DNA from: CAZQGO01 sp964593065 | Lineage (GTDB): Bacteria > Oederibacteriota > JAAXVQ01 | Assembly: GCA_964593065.1 (NCBI GenBank) | Contig: CAZQGO010000018.1 | Location: 1 to 64,000 of the forward strand | Length of the DNA: 64,000 nucleotides | Reading direction: 5' to 3' | In this document: positions 49,668-58,871 of the stretch, one piece after another | Position numbering within the stretch: position 1 is the stretch's first letter | Layout of the letters: the number at the start of each line of letters is the position of its first letter | Program-made: the position numbers and the translations under genes | The notes under the pieces: generated by a model | Databases searched by the model: none | The model's input: only the letters and a program-made list of their open reading frames with translations | Told to the model about the DNA's origin: nothing

Positions 49668-51293
49668 TTATCGCGCCAGCACGATTTTTTTCAGGCAGCG
49701 GCGTCCTTCGGCCCCGAAGACGACCGTATACAGTCCGGACCCTTCCCCGGCGCCGTCCCAGAGCACTTCGTGGATGCCCGGCTCCAGCTGCCGCCGCAGC
49801 AGCGTGGCCACGCGGCGCCCGGTAAGGTCGAAGACTTCCAGGCTGGCCGGGCCGGGCCGGGTCACCTGCAGCAGGATGCGCGCATGCTCTCCGCGCGAGA
49901 TCCGCACCACGGCGTGTTCGACCCGCAACGAGAGTCCGCCGGCCGGCGCAGCGGCCGGGGTGGGGGTCGGGGTGGCGGGCGGCGCGTATTCGTCCGCGCC
50001 GATGTCCCAGGGAGCCGTGCGCGCCTGGCCGTCCACATCGTCCGCAAAGGCCAAGGCGGCATCCGCGGACAGGTCCGCGCCCCCGTCGCGCGCCCCGGCG
50101 TCCACGCCCGCCAAGTGGAAATCGTCCTGCACCGGATCCGCGAACAACACGCCGGTTGCGTTGCGGGCATGAATCCCCGGCGCATCGCCAGGCAGATCCG
50201 AAAGATTGTAGTCCGAACCGGGGGTATAATCCCCGGAAAAACCGTCAAGGCAGTTTTGCGCCAAATTGTTTACGGCGGTGAGCGTGCCGTTTTCATTCCA
50301 CAGGCCGATGTAACTGTTCTGGACGGTGTTATTGTAAACCACGGCGGCAAATTCCCCGTCGTCCAAGTCCAGGGCCTCGGCGAGGCTGTGTCCCGTGAAA
50401 TCATAAAAAATATTGTTCCACAGGCGCAGGGTCCCGCCGCCGGCGTCCCAGACCGCAATCCCCGAATGCCAGGCCTGCGTATTATCCGCGGCTCCGCGCA
50501 ACAGGGAGTGGGAAATCCTCACGTCCGCCGCCGTACCCGGGCAGTGCACCCAGACGCAGCAGGCGCCGCCCGAAGGGTCCGCCACGATATGGATCTGCAG
50601 GCCTTCCAGCCGCACGTGGTCCACGATCAGGGTCAGGGCGTCCGAGTCCGTGACCTCGAGGCGATAGGCTCCCGGCGTCCAGACGCCGGCATGACGCTGG
50701 CTGACGCCTACTTCGTCCGGCCGCTGGGGGGCAAAAATGCGCAGGTAATTGGCGGACCCGGTCGTCCAATTCTGGACCAGGACATACGACGTATCCGCCG
50801 CGTCTCCGTAACAGGCCAGGTTCCAGGTTTCGTTGCTGGCCACCAGGTCTTTGCCGCTGGACCACGTGTCGAAATTTCGCAAGGCGGGATCCAGGCCCGC
50901 GTTCTCGGTTCCATGCTCGGCGTAGACCAGGGAAGTATAGGCGCGGAAAAGGGACCAATGGGTGTCCGCCGCCTGCGTGGGCACCGGGGCCGCGCCCGCG
51001 GCGTTTTTCACGGTCAGGCGGCGCGAGTCGAGGCGCGCGTGGACGAAGGCCAGCGCGTCCACCAAGCCGTTGCCGTCGGCGTCGTATTGCAGGGCGTCGC
51101 CCACGCCCACGCGGTCCGGCAGAGGCTGGGCGAAGGTGGCGGTGTCCCCGGCGAGGACCAGGGCGTTGCCGCCCCCGGTGGCCAGGGGCAGGGTGTTTCC
51201 CGGCCCCACCGAACGGTAAATCGGCGTCGCCGCCCCGGCCTGCCAGGTCATCAGCGACAGGCCGAGGAACCAGGCGCAGCGCGCGGCAGCCAT
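49668..51293 (-). CDS. Beta-helix surface protein, member 1 (FlgD-like C-terminus)
   Basis: 541 residues from ATG 51293. Signal peptide ends [16 protein letters not shown] conserved N-domain (to about 95) and RAYTSLVYAE precede a right-handed parallel beta-helix-like core with [30 protein letters not shown] and LRLWNNIFYDF. It ends with DIGADEY, a short linker (TPTPTP) and a FlgD-Ig-like domain (LEVFDLTGRRVATLL ... GSGLYTVVF ... CLKKIVLA). It lacks the YPQPA motif of the other members. Function unknown; surface adhesin or glycan-binding protein is plausible. Confidence 0.8.
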   Translation of the reverse strand: MAAARCAWFLGLSLMTWQAGAATPIYRSVGPGNTLPLATGGGNALVLAGDTATFAQPLPDRVGVGDALQYDADGNGLVDALAFVHARLDSRRLTVKNAAGAAPVPTQAADTHWSLFRAYTSLVYAEHGTENAGLDPALRNFDTWSSGKDLVASNETWNLACYGDAADTSYVLVQNWTTGSANYLRIFAPQRPDEVGVSQRHAGVWTPGAYRLEVTDSDALTLIVDHVRLEGLQIHIVADPSGGACCVWVHCPGTAADVRISHSLLRGAADNTQAWHSGIAVWDAGGGTLRLWNNIFYDFTGHSLAEALDLDDGEFAAVVYNNTVQNSYIGLWNENGTLTAVNNLAQNCLDGFSGDYTPGSDYNLSDLPGDAPGIHARNATGVLFADPVQDDFHLAGVDAGARDGGADLSADAALAFADDVDGQARTAPWDIGADEYAPPATPTPTPAAAPAGGLSLRVEHAVVRISRGEHARILLQVTRPGPASLEVFDLTGRRVATLLRRQLEPGIHEVLWDGAGEGSGLYTVVFGAEGRRCLKKIVLAR

Positions 51294-51320
51294 GGTATTT
51301 TCCCTGGATGCCATGAGGTT

Positions 51321-53027
51321 TTATTTCTTGATGACGGCCAGCTTCTTCCAGGCCGTGGTCTTGGTCCCGCTTTCGCGGCTGAAAACGACGCGGTAGAAAT
51401 ATATCCCCGGCGCCAGTGAGCGGATGTCCAGAGCGGCCTGGTGGCTGCCCGCGGCCGGGACCGTCTCTTCCCACGTGCAGACCCGCTCTCCGGCCAAGTT
51501 ATAGATTTCCACCCGTACGCGGGCGGAGGAGGAAAGGGTAAGCGCCAGGTACAGATTGGGTCTGACCGCCGGCTGCGGATAAACCGTGATGCGGTCCTCG
51601 GCCTCCAGCGCCGGAGTCGGCGTGGCCGTGGGCGTGGGGCCCACGGTAACGGTCGCGGTGACCGTGGGCGTTAGGAGGGTCATTTCCTCGTCGGCACCGA
51701 TGTCCCAAGCCCAGTCCCGGGTCTGGCCGTCGATATCATCCGAAAAAGCCAGATCGCCGTCCGCGGACAGATCCGTCCCGGAATCCTTGGCCGCCGTGTC
51801 GGCCGGGGAAAGGTGGAAGTCCCCGGCCGCGGCGTCGGTGAAGGACACCGCGGCCGAGTTTTTGGAGTTCGCGCCGGGAGCATCCGCAGGCAGATCGGAA
51901 AGATTGTAGTCCGAAAGGGCGTAAAACGTCCCCAGGAAACCGTCGTTGCAGTTCTGGGCGATATTGTTCATGGCGGTCACATTTCCCTGTCCCTGCCACA
52001 GGCCGATATCGCAGCGGGCCATCGTGTTGTTGGAGGCAAAGATGTTGAATTCCCCGTCGAAGATTTCCATGGCTTCCGCGGTCGCATTCCCGCGGAAATC
52101 GTAAAAAACGCAGTTCCAGACCCGCAGGGTGCCGCTGCCGGCATCGTACAGGCCTACGCCGCTGTGCCAGTCGTAAGGGGTGGCCGTCACGCCCCGGAAA
52201 ACACCGCAGTCGATGCGGACATCCGCATTGGAGCCGGGCGGATGAACGTAGATCACGTCGTCATCATTGTTGGCGACCGAAACGATCCGGGCTTGCAGGC
52301 CCTCCAGGCGCACATGATTTACTTGCAGGGCCAGGGCGTCGCTGTCGGCGATTTCCAAACGATAGGCCGCGGAATCCCACCGGCCGTTGTGCCGCTGGCT
52401 GGCACCGGCTTCGGTGGGCAGGACGGGCGTGAAGATCCGGATATAATTGCCGGTATCCGTGGTCCAGCCCGTCAAGGTGACCGGCGTATTGTCGGCGGCG
52501 TCCGCGTAGCAGGCGAGGTTCCAAATTTGGTTGTTGCCGCTGGCCACGGAAATGTTTTGGCAGCCGGGCTGGACGTCGAAATTGCGCAATCCGGACAGGA
52601 TGCCGGCGTTTTCGCTGCAGGCCGCGGCATCGGCGAGCGAGGTGTAGGCGCGGAAGATTTCCCAGTCCTGGTCGGGCGCGGCGGTGGGCGCGGGCACCGC
52701 CAGGCCGGTGTAATTGCGGACGGTGAATTCCGTCGCACTGACGCGCCCGTGGATGAATGCCAGGGAATCCGGGTTGCCGTCGTCATTGGCGTCGTATTGG
52801 ATGACGTCGCCCACGCCGACGTTTCCCGGCAGGGCCAGGGAGAAGGTCGCGGTCGTTCCGGAAAGGATCAGGGGATTGCCGCTGCCTCCGGCCAAGGGCG
52901 TGGTCTTTCCCGGGCCCACGGAGCGGTAAATCGGCGTGGCCGCGGAAAGCAGCCGGATGGACATGATATTGATTATGAACAGGAAGGCCACAACAAGCGG
53001 GAGCAGGTTTTTTGCCGGTGGATGCAT
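51321..53027 (-). CDS. Beta-helix surface protein, member 2 (T9SS-like C-terminal domain)
   Basis: 568 residues. Signal peptide, then [15 protein letters not shown] and the N-domain [17 protein letters not shown]. The beta-helix core has NLACYADAADN, EAGASQRHNGRW, VNHVRLEGLQARI and FRGVTATPYDWHSG. After WDIGADE comes a 26-residue Thr/Pro linker and a C-terminal domain starting ITVYPQPAVRPNLYLAL, then VRVEIYNLAGERVCTWE, LAPGIYFYRVVF and the final WKKLAVIKK. That tail resembles type A T9SS sorting domains. An AT-rich stretch at 53061-53100 upstream may hold its promoter, but I see no good -35 box. Confidence 0.8.
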   Translation of the reverse strand: MHPPAKNLLPLVVAFLFIINIMSIRLLSAATPIYRSVGPGKTTPLAGGSGNPLILSGTTATFSLALPGNVGVGDVIQYDANDDGNPDSLAFIHGRVSATEFTVRNYTGLAVPAPTAAPDQDWEIFRAYTSLADAAACSENAGILSGLRNFDVQPGCQNISVASGNNQIWNLACYADAADNTPVTLTGWTTDTGNYIRIFTPVLPTEAGASQRHNGRWDSAAYRLEIADSDALALQVNHVRLEGLQARIVSVANNDDDVIYVHPPGSNADVRIDCGVFRGVTATPYDWHSGVGLYDAGSGTLRVWNCVFYDFRGNATAEAMEIFDGEFNIFASNNTMARCDIGLWQGQGNVTAMNNIAQNCNDGFLGTFYALSDYNLSDLPADAPGANSKNSAAVSFTDAAAGDFHLSPADTAAKDSGTDLSADGDLAFSDDIDGQTRDWAWDIGADEEMTLLTPTVTATVTVGPTPTATPTPALEAEDRITVYPQPAVRPNLYLALTLSSSARVRVEIYNLAGERVCTWEETVPAAGSHQAALDIRSLAPGIYFYRVVFSRESGTKTTAWKKLAVIKK

Positions 53028-53211
53028 GGCATCACCTCGGCGGGCATGGTGGCTGCTGGGTATATTTTACCCTATTTAAAAAAGTTTTCCGGATAAATTT
53101 CCATTCGGCCTGGAAGATGAAGAGCCGGCCATGGAGCCCGGGATCCGCGCCGGGGGAGACGTTGCGGTCGGCGTTCTACTCCCGGCCGAGGGAACCATGG
53201 CATTTTTTCAA

Positions 53212-54975
53212 TTACGCCTGGGAAGGAGTTTTGGGGCTTTCATCCGGCAGCGGATGCTGGTCGCGGAGATAGGCTTCGATTTCATCCGCCGTGGCGAGCC
53301 GAAGGCAATGCCGGGCCACCTCCTCGGCCTGGGAGACGGTGATGGTGCCGATGGCCGCAGCCAGGTCCGGCAGCAAGACCGGGGCCACGGACAGATTGCG
53401 GTAGCCCAGGCCCAGCAGCAGAGGCAAATACAGGGGGTCACCCGCAATTTCCCCGCAGATACTGACGTCCTTGCCGGCGGCGGCCGCGGCCGCGGCGAGA
53501 CGCTGCAGAAGAAACAGCACGGGCGGCGCGCTGGAACGATAGTACGGCTGCATGCGTTCGGAGACGCGGTCGGCCACCATGGTGTATTGCACCAGGTCAT
53601 TGGTTCCGATGGACAGAAATTCCACTTCCTTCAGGATGAACTCCGGAATCAGCGCGGACGCGGGGGTTTCGATCATGGCGCCCAACGGCACCCGCATCTG
53701 GAACGGGATCCCTTGGGCCGACAGCACGGCTTCCGCTTCTGCGATCAATTCCCGCACCTGGCGGATTTCTTCCACCCCGCTGACCATGGGAATCAGAATG
53801 CGCGCCGCGCCGTGGACCGCGGCGCGTAAAACGGCTTTGACCTGGGCTAAGAAAACGTCACGGTCCGCCAACGAGAGGCGCAGGGACCGCCAGCCCAGCA
53901 CGCAGGTGCCGCTTTCCACCGGCGCCCCGAAGTTCAGCTGCTTGTCCTCGCCGAGATCCAGGGTGCGGATGGTCACGGGATGGGGCGCCATGATTTCGAT
54001 GACGTGCCGGTAGGCGCGGTACTGGGCTTCCTCGTCCAGGAATTCACCGCGGCTCATGAACAAAAATTCCGTGCGCAACAGGCCCACGCCCAGGGCTCCG
54101 ACCTGGCGGGCCTCCTCGGCCTCGACCTCCCGGGTCAAATTGGCCGACAGCTGGACTTGCACCCCGTCCCGCGTGGTGGCGGCCCGTGCCAAGCTGAGCG
54201 TGCCCAGGGAGCGGGCGCGCGCGGCCTGATCCGCCCGGGCGCGCGCGATGAGTTCGGGGTCCGGCCGGAGGACGACTTGCCCCTCTTTGCCGTTCACCAC
54301 CACCAGGTCCCCGGAGTGCAGTTTCTGCAGGGCCGCAGACAGGCTGACCACGGCCGGAATGCGCAGGGAGCGCGCCAAAATGGCGGCGTGCGAGGCGACG
54401 CCGCCGCGCTCGGTGATGAAGGCGCCGATGTGCTCCCGCTGGAAATGCACCGTGTCCGAGGGCATGAGCTCGCGCGCCACCAGCACGATCAGCTCCCCTT
54501 CGTTCAAGGCGCATTGGCGCTGGTAGGAAAGCAGGTTGTCCAGGACCCGCCGGCCCACGTCGCGGTAATCGTCGGCCCGCTCGCGGAGGTAGGGGTCGGG
54601 AATTTTCTTGAAGAGCCGCATCATTTCCTCGACGACATCCTCCACGGCCGCTTCCAAGTTGATGTTCTCCGTGATCAGGCGTTTCTCGACCCGGGCATAA
54701 AAGGCCGGATCGTCCAGCAACAGGCGGTGGGAGGAGAAAATGGCGGCCTCTTCTTCCCCGAGCTCCTTCGCGACACGCTGCCGCAGATCGGCCAATTGCC
54801 GGTGAGACAAGCCGAGCGCCTCGTCGAGCCGCCGCAGCTCCTCCTTGACCTGCCCCGAAGTGATGGCGTAGCGCGGAATCCCCTCGGGATCGCTCCAAAA
54901 GCAAACCCGTCCGACGGCCAGGCCAGGCGAGGCGGCCAGGCCGCTCAAGCTTTCCGGCACCGGGACGTCGCTCAC
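53212..54975 (-). CDS. ptsI: Phosphoenolpyruvate-protein phosphotransferase (PTS enzyme I)
   Basis: 587 residues, the usual enzyme I length. The phospho-His site is H196 in ERGGVASHAAILARSL; the residue two before His is Ala where Thr or Asn is usual. The PEP-binding barrel has GVGLLRTEFLFM, MIETPASAL and the catalytic C508 in VSICGEIAG. It uses PEP to phosphorylate HPr. No HPr or enzyme II gene is in the window, so a regulatory role is possible. Its ATG overlaps the stop of the disulfide oxidoreductase gene by four bases. Confidence 0.93.
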   Translation of the reverse strand: MSDVPVPESLSGLAASPGLAVGRVCFWSDPEGIPRYAITSGQVKEELRRLDEALGLSHRQLADLRQRVAKELGEEEAAIFSSHRLLLDDPAFYARVEKRLITENINLEAAVEDVVEEMMRLFKKIPDPYLRERADDYRDVGRRVLDNLLSYQRQCALNEGELIVLVARELMPSDTVHFQREHIGAFITERGGVASHAAILARSLRIPAVVSLSAALQKLHSGDLVVVNGKEGQVVLRPDPELIARARADQAARARSLGTLSLARAATTRDGVQVQLSANLTREVEAEEARQVGALGVGLLRTEFLFMSRGEFLDEEAQYRAYRHVIEIMAPHPVTIRTLDLGEDKQLNFGAPVESGTCVLGWRSLRLSLADRDVFLAQVKAVLRAAVHGAARILIPMVSGVEEIRQVRELIAEAEAVLSAQGIPFQMRVPLGAMIETPASALIPEFILKEVEFLSIGTNDLVQYTMVADRVSERMQPYYRSSAPPVLFLLQRLAAAAAAAGKDVSICGEIAGDPLYLPLLLGLGYRNLSVAPVLLPDLAAAIGTITVSQAEEVARHCLRLATADEIEAYLRDQHPLPDESPKTPSQA

Positions 54976-55628
54976 GCGCTGCCTCCGGTAACCAGGTTGA
55001 TCACCCGGTCGAGATACTGCGGCTCCGGCATGGCACCTTCGAAGGAACCGGCGCCTTCGATGACGGTCTTGGGCACGCCCATGACCTGGTCGCGGTTGGC
55101 CAGATGGGGAAACTCGGCGGCCTCGATCATTTCCGCGGTCACCCAGGGGCTGGCCATGGCGATCTGGTGCGCGAGATGCACCGCGGTCGGGCAGTAGGGG
55201 CAGGTCAGCGTTACGTAGACCTTGAGGTTAACCGGCTTGGTCAAGGCTCCCAGCTTGGATTGGGAAGCCGGCGACAGGCCGGACTCACCCTGGCCCACCA
55301 TTTTAATGGCCAGCAACAACGAGGTGAACTCGTAGCCGCCCGGGATCCCGAAAAACCGGATGCCGTAATCCTGCTCGCCGACCACGGCCAGGGCGGGAAT
55401 CTTGTCGATCTTGTATTTCTCCACCGCTTCCTTGTCCAGGGTGAAGTTGTGGACCTCCACCTTGACTTGTTTGGGGACCAAGGCGGCGAGCTCCTGGGCC
55501 AGCTGCCGCGTCTCCCGGCAGTACATGCACTCCAGCTCCTGGGTAAACACATGCAGGGTCACGGGGTGGGTCAGACCCTCCAGCTGCGCCTTGACCTGCT
55601 TGCCTGTTTCAGCGTCCAGCAATGGCAT
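54972..55628 (-). CDS. Protein disulfide oxidoreductase with two thioredoxin folds (PDO type)
   Basis: 218 residues from ATG 55628, with AGGAG 8 nt upstream. Two thioredoxin-fold units each carry an active site: CMYC (C34, C37) and CPYC (C143, C146), each followed by a cis-Pro region (KIPALAVVG; VMGVPKTVIEG). This is the PDO/glutaredoxin-like architecture known mostly from archaea and thermophilic bacteria, where it partners with thioredoxin reductase. The trxB gene is directly upstream (4-bp gap). The ptsI gene overlaps its stop. Confidence 0.9.
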   Translation of the reverse strand: MPLLDAETGKQVKAQLEGLTHPVTLHVFTQELECMYCRETRQLAQELAALVPKQVKVEVHNFTLDKEAVEKYKIDKIPALAVVGEQDYGIRFFGIPGGYEFTSLLLAIKMVGQGESGLSPASQSKLGALTKPVNLKVYVTLTCPYCPTAVHLAHQIAMASPWVTAEMIEAAEFPHLANRDQVMGVPKTVIEGAGSFEGAMPEPQYLDRVINLVTGGSA

Positions 55629-55632
55629 GATG

Positions 55633-56625
55633 TCACTCCTCCTTGAAGTGATAGGACACGTAGTCATACGCCGCCAGCGCGGCCTTGGCCCCGTCGCCGG
55701 CGGCAATGAGGATCTGTTTCTCCGGCACGCTGGTGCAGTCTCCGGCGCCGTACACTCCGGAACGCGAAGTGTGGGACGCACAATCCACGATCACCTCGCC
55801 CTGCTCGTTCAAGGCGACGAAATCCCGGAAAAACTCGGTGTTGGGCAGGAGCCCGATTTCCACGAAGACGCCGCGGACGGGCAACAGCCGGGTTTCGCCG
55901 CCGTCGCGCGGAACCACCTTGACACCGGTCACCTTTGCGCCGTCCCCAAGGATCTCCACGACTCGGTGGGCGTCCAGCAAGGTAACGCGTTTTTGCACCC
56001 TGGCGAGCAGGATGGGATCTGCCTGCCAGCCGTCGGCAGAATTGATGAGTGTGACTTGGCCGCCGACCTGCAGCATGTCCAGGGCGGCGGTGACGGCGGA
56101 ATTCCCCCCGCCGGCAATGGCTACGGGCTGGTCCCGGTAGAAGGGGGCGTCGCAGACGGAACAGAAGGCCACGCCCCGGCCGATGTATTCCTCCGCCCCC
56201 GGGACCGGAAGGTTGCGCCAGCGCTTGCCGGTCGCCAGGATCAGGGTCCGGCTGGTCAATTCACGGCCCGCGTTGGTTTTCACGGAAAAGAGGTTGTCGG
56301 ACCGCTGGGCTAACGCCGCCACGCCTTCATTGGCGAGCACTTTGAGGGGAAACTGCTTGATTTGCTGGGAAAATTTCCCCGCCAACTCGGGTCCGGTGAT
56401 GTATTGGTAGCCCAGATAGTTCTCCACGCCGCTGGTCTTGAGCACTTGGCCCCCCAGGTCATGGGAAACCAGCGCCGTGGTCATTTGCTTGCGCGAGGCA
56501 TAGACCGCGGCCGTCATGCCGGCCGGGCCCCCGCCGATAATCACCAGGTCGAAGAGCCGGTCTTTTTCCGCGCCGGTTTCCAGGCGGGTATCGACCGGCA
56601 AATCGAGTTTGAAATTCAGTTCCAT
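55633..56625 (-). CDS. trxB: Thioredoxin reductase
   Basis: 330 residues from ATG 56625 (AAGGAG upstream). FDLVIIGGGPAGMTAAVYASR binds FAD (from about 26); the redox centre is CSVC (C155, C158), the variant seen in many anaerobes and thermophiles instead of CATC. NADPH site VAIAGGGNSAV; the C-terminal SRSGVYGAGDCT completes FAD binding. It probably reduces both the thioredoxin (48980) and the PDO encoded just downstream. Confidence 0.93.
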   Translation of the reverse strand: MELNFKLDLPVDTRLETGAEKDRLFDLVIIGGGPAGMTAAVYASRKQMTTALVSHDLGGQVLKTSGVENYLGYQYITGPELAGKFSQQIKQFPLKVLANEGVAALAQRSDNLFSVKTNAGRELTSRTLILATGKRWRNLPVPGAEEYIGRGVAFCSVCDAPFYRDQPVAIAGGGNSAVTAALDMLQVGGQVTLINSADGWQADPILLARVQKRVTLLDAHRVVEILGDGAKVTGVKVVPRDGGETRLLPVRGVFVEIGLLPNTEFFRDFVALNEQGEVIVDCASHTSRSGVYGAGDCTSVPEKQILIAAGDGAKAALAAYDYVSYHFKEE

Positions 56626-56789
56626 GCGCTTCTCCTTCCGGCCCCCCACGGCGGACGGCCCACCCCCCACGCGGCCCGTTCCCCGTCCCGGCTCTGACAG
56701 AAAACCCGCCTGCTGCCCGCCGGCTCCCGCACGGATGGATCCTGGCAGGCTGCGGACCTCCGCGGCGGTGCGCCCAGGGAGGAGAGTGG

Positions 56790-58802
56790 TTATTTTACAA
56801 TAACCAGTTTTTTCCAGCTCGTGATTTTTTCTCCCCGCGCATAACCGTATTTCACCCGGTAGGTGTACACCCCGGGCGCCACGTGCTGAATATCCCATTC
56901 GGTCCGCGCCGTGCCGGCGGCCGGGTGGTGATCCTCGAGGACGACGACTTTTTCCCCCGCCACATTGTAGATCTCAATCCGCACATCCGCCGGGGTTTCC
57001 AGCGGGTAGGCAAAGAACAACTTGTCCCCTTGCGCGGGTTGCGGGTAGACCGTGATCCGTTCCACGGGTGCGGGGGTGGATGTTTCGCTCACCGTCGGCG
57101 TTACCGTATGCGTGGCGCTGATGGTGAGGGTGGCCGTGATGCTCGGCGTGGCCGTATACGTGGCGCTTTGCGTCGGCGTGCGCGTGCGCGTCCCGGTCGG
57201 GCTGGCCGTGAAGGTCCCGGTCCGGGTCGGCGTGGGAGTCGGGGTATAGGGCGGCGGCGCAGTGTACGTCGGCGTGACCGTGAAGCTGGTGGTGATGGAC
57301 GGCGTGGGCGTCGTGGTGGGCGAAACAGTGGAAGTGGGACTGGTGGTGCGGGTGAACTGCTCGGTTGGCGTGCGCGTGGGCGTGGCGGTGGGTGTAGCGG
57401 TGCGCGTGGTGGTGCGCGTAGGGCTCAGGGGAGGCTGCGAAGTGGGGGTCGGCGTCGGCGTGCCGACGGAGAGGTATTCATCCGCCCCAATATCCCAAGG
57501 TGCGGAACGAGTCTGGCCGTCGATGTCGTTGGAGAAAGCCAGGTCCGGATCCGAGGACAGGTCCGTGCCTGCGTTTCTGGCCCCGGTATCGGACGCAGCC
57601 AGATGAAAGTCGTCGTTGGGGGCGTCGACAAAGCTCACGCTGGTGGAGTTTTTGGAATGAGTCCCGGGCGCGTCGCCGGCTAAGTCCGAGAGATTGTAGT
57701 CCGAGGCCGCGTCGAAGGTCCCGCGGTAGCCGTCGGTGCAGTTCTGGACCAGGTTGTTCTTCAGGATCGCCACGTTGCCGGACTGCCGCCAGAATCCCCA
57801 GGTGCAGTTGTCCACCGTGTTGTTATAAACGTAAAAAGTCCAGCCGTCATCTTCCAGGTTAAAGGCGCAGCCGGTGACTCCCTGGCAATCATACACGAGG
57901 TTGTTCCACAAACGCGCCTCGCCCTGGCCGTGGGGGATATAAATGCCATATTGTCCGTTGTACGTGGTGACCGTCGGATCGCCCCGCACGATGGTGTCGG
58001 AGACATACTGTTCCAGACCCAGGGTGCTCGATTGTTCAAAGGAGATCCCGTACACGTGGTCTTGGGACACGCCGACGAGGCGGATTTGCAGGCCCTCCAG
58101 GCGCACGAATTCGGTTCCGAGAGACAGGGCGGTATCATTGGTGATTTCCAGGCGGTAGGCGGAAACGTCCCATGTCCCGTGGTGGCGCTGGCTGACCCCG
58201 ACCTCGTTTGTGGAGACGGGAGTGAAGATTCGAATGTAATTTCCCGGCGCGGTGGTCCAGCCCGAAATGGTCACCCGGTCGGTGTCTGCGCCGTCGGCGT
58301 AGCAGGCGATGTTCCAGATCTCGTCGCTGCCCGTGGCGGCGGTGATGTCCTTGCCGCTCGACCAGGTGTCGAAATTCCGGACGTTCGAATCGATGCCGGT
58401 GTTTTCCGTGCCCCGCTCCGCGTAATAGAGGGAGGTGTAGGCCCGGTACACCGCCCAGATATTGGTGCTCGCGATGGGCGGGGGCGCACCCCCGCTGGCC
58501 GAAACCACGGTGAAATGGCTGCTATCGGTCCGCCCCTGGATGACCGCCAAGGCGTCTATGGTCCCGCTTCCGCCGGTGCTGTACTGCACGACATCCCCTA
58601 CGCCCACGTTGTTCGGCAGTGCCGAGCCGAACGTCGCCGTGTTTCCGGAGACGGTCAGCAGCGAAGAAACGCTGCCGCTGGCCAAAGCGCTGGTGTTGCC
58701 CGGTCCGACTGAGCGGTAAATAATCGTGGCCGGCCAGGCGCCTCCGGCGGCAAACAGGCAGGCAATCAGGGCGATATGGCCCGTGAGAAAAAAGCGTTTC
58801 AT
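56790..58802 (-). CDS. Beta-helix surface protein, member 3
   Basis: 670 residues. Signal peptide (ends GAWPA), [15 protein letters not shown] and the N-domain ([17 protein letters not shown]). The beta-helix core carries NFDTWSSGKDITA, IWNIACYADGADT, EVGVSQRHHGTW and [19 protein letters not shown] ends the core near 443. A Thr/Pro/Ser linker of about 134 residues follows, then the T9SS-like domain ([55 protein letters not shown]). A weak TACAAT -10-like box lies at 58848-58843 upstream. It lies upstream of trxB on the same strand. Confidence 0.8.
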   Translation of the reverse strand: MKRFFLTGHIALIACLFAAGGAWPATIIYRSVGPGNTSALASGSVSSLLTVSGNTATFGSALPNNVGVGDVVQYSTGGSGTIDALAVIQGRTDSSHFTVVSASGGAPPPIASTNIWAVYRAYTSLYYAERGTENTGIDSNVRNFDTWSSGKDITAATGSDEIWNIACYADGADTDRVTISGWTTAPGNYIRIFTPVSTNEVGVSQRHHGTWDVSAYRLEITNDTALSLGTEFVRLEGLQIRLVGVSQDHVYGISFEQSSTLGLEQYVSDTIVRGDPTVTTYNGQYGIYIPHGQGEARLWNNLVYDCQGVTGCAFNLEDDGWTFYVYNNTVDNCTWGFWRQSGNVAILKNNLVQNCTDGYRGTFDAASDYNLSDLAGDAPGTHSKNSTSVSFVDAPNDDFHLAASDTGARNAGTDLSSDPDLAFSNDIDGQTRSAPWDIGADEYLSVGTPTPTPTSQPPLSPTRTTTRTATPTATPTRTPTEQFTRTTSPTSTVSPTTTPTPSITTSFTVTPTYTAPPPYTPTPTPTRTGTFTASPTGTRTRTPTQSATYTATPSITATLTISATHTVTPTVSETSTPAPVERITVYPQPAQGDKLFFAYPLETPADVRIEIYNVAGEKVVVLEDHHPAAGTARTEWDIQHVAPGVYTYRVKYGYARGEKITSWKKLVIVK
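57062..57463 (-). repeat. Degenerate Thr/Pro linker repeat in member 3
   Basis: Low-complexity coding repeat of T-x-T-P/T-R-T type units, about 134 codons, visible on the plus strand as recurring gtgggcgtg-like blocks. It links the beta-helix to the sorting-like domain. Confidence 0.85.
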
Positions 58803-58871
58803 ATCATTTTTCCCTTCCGCTACCGGGTTGGCTTGCTCCGGTATTGTATCCCGATCGGGCCGGGAAAAAAG

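Noticed and set aside
53028..53211. A promoter upstream of member 2 in the AT-rich stretch
   Set aside because: A TAAAAT-like -10 is present at 53069-53064 but no acceptable -35 at 16-18 bp.
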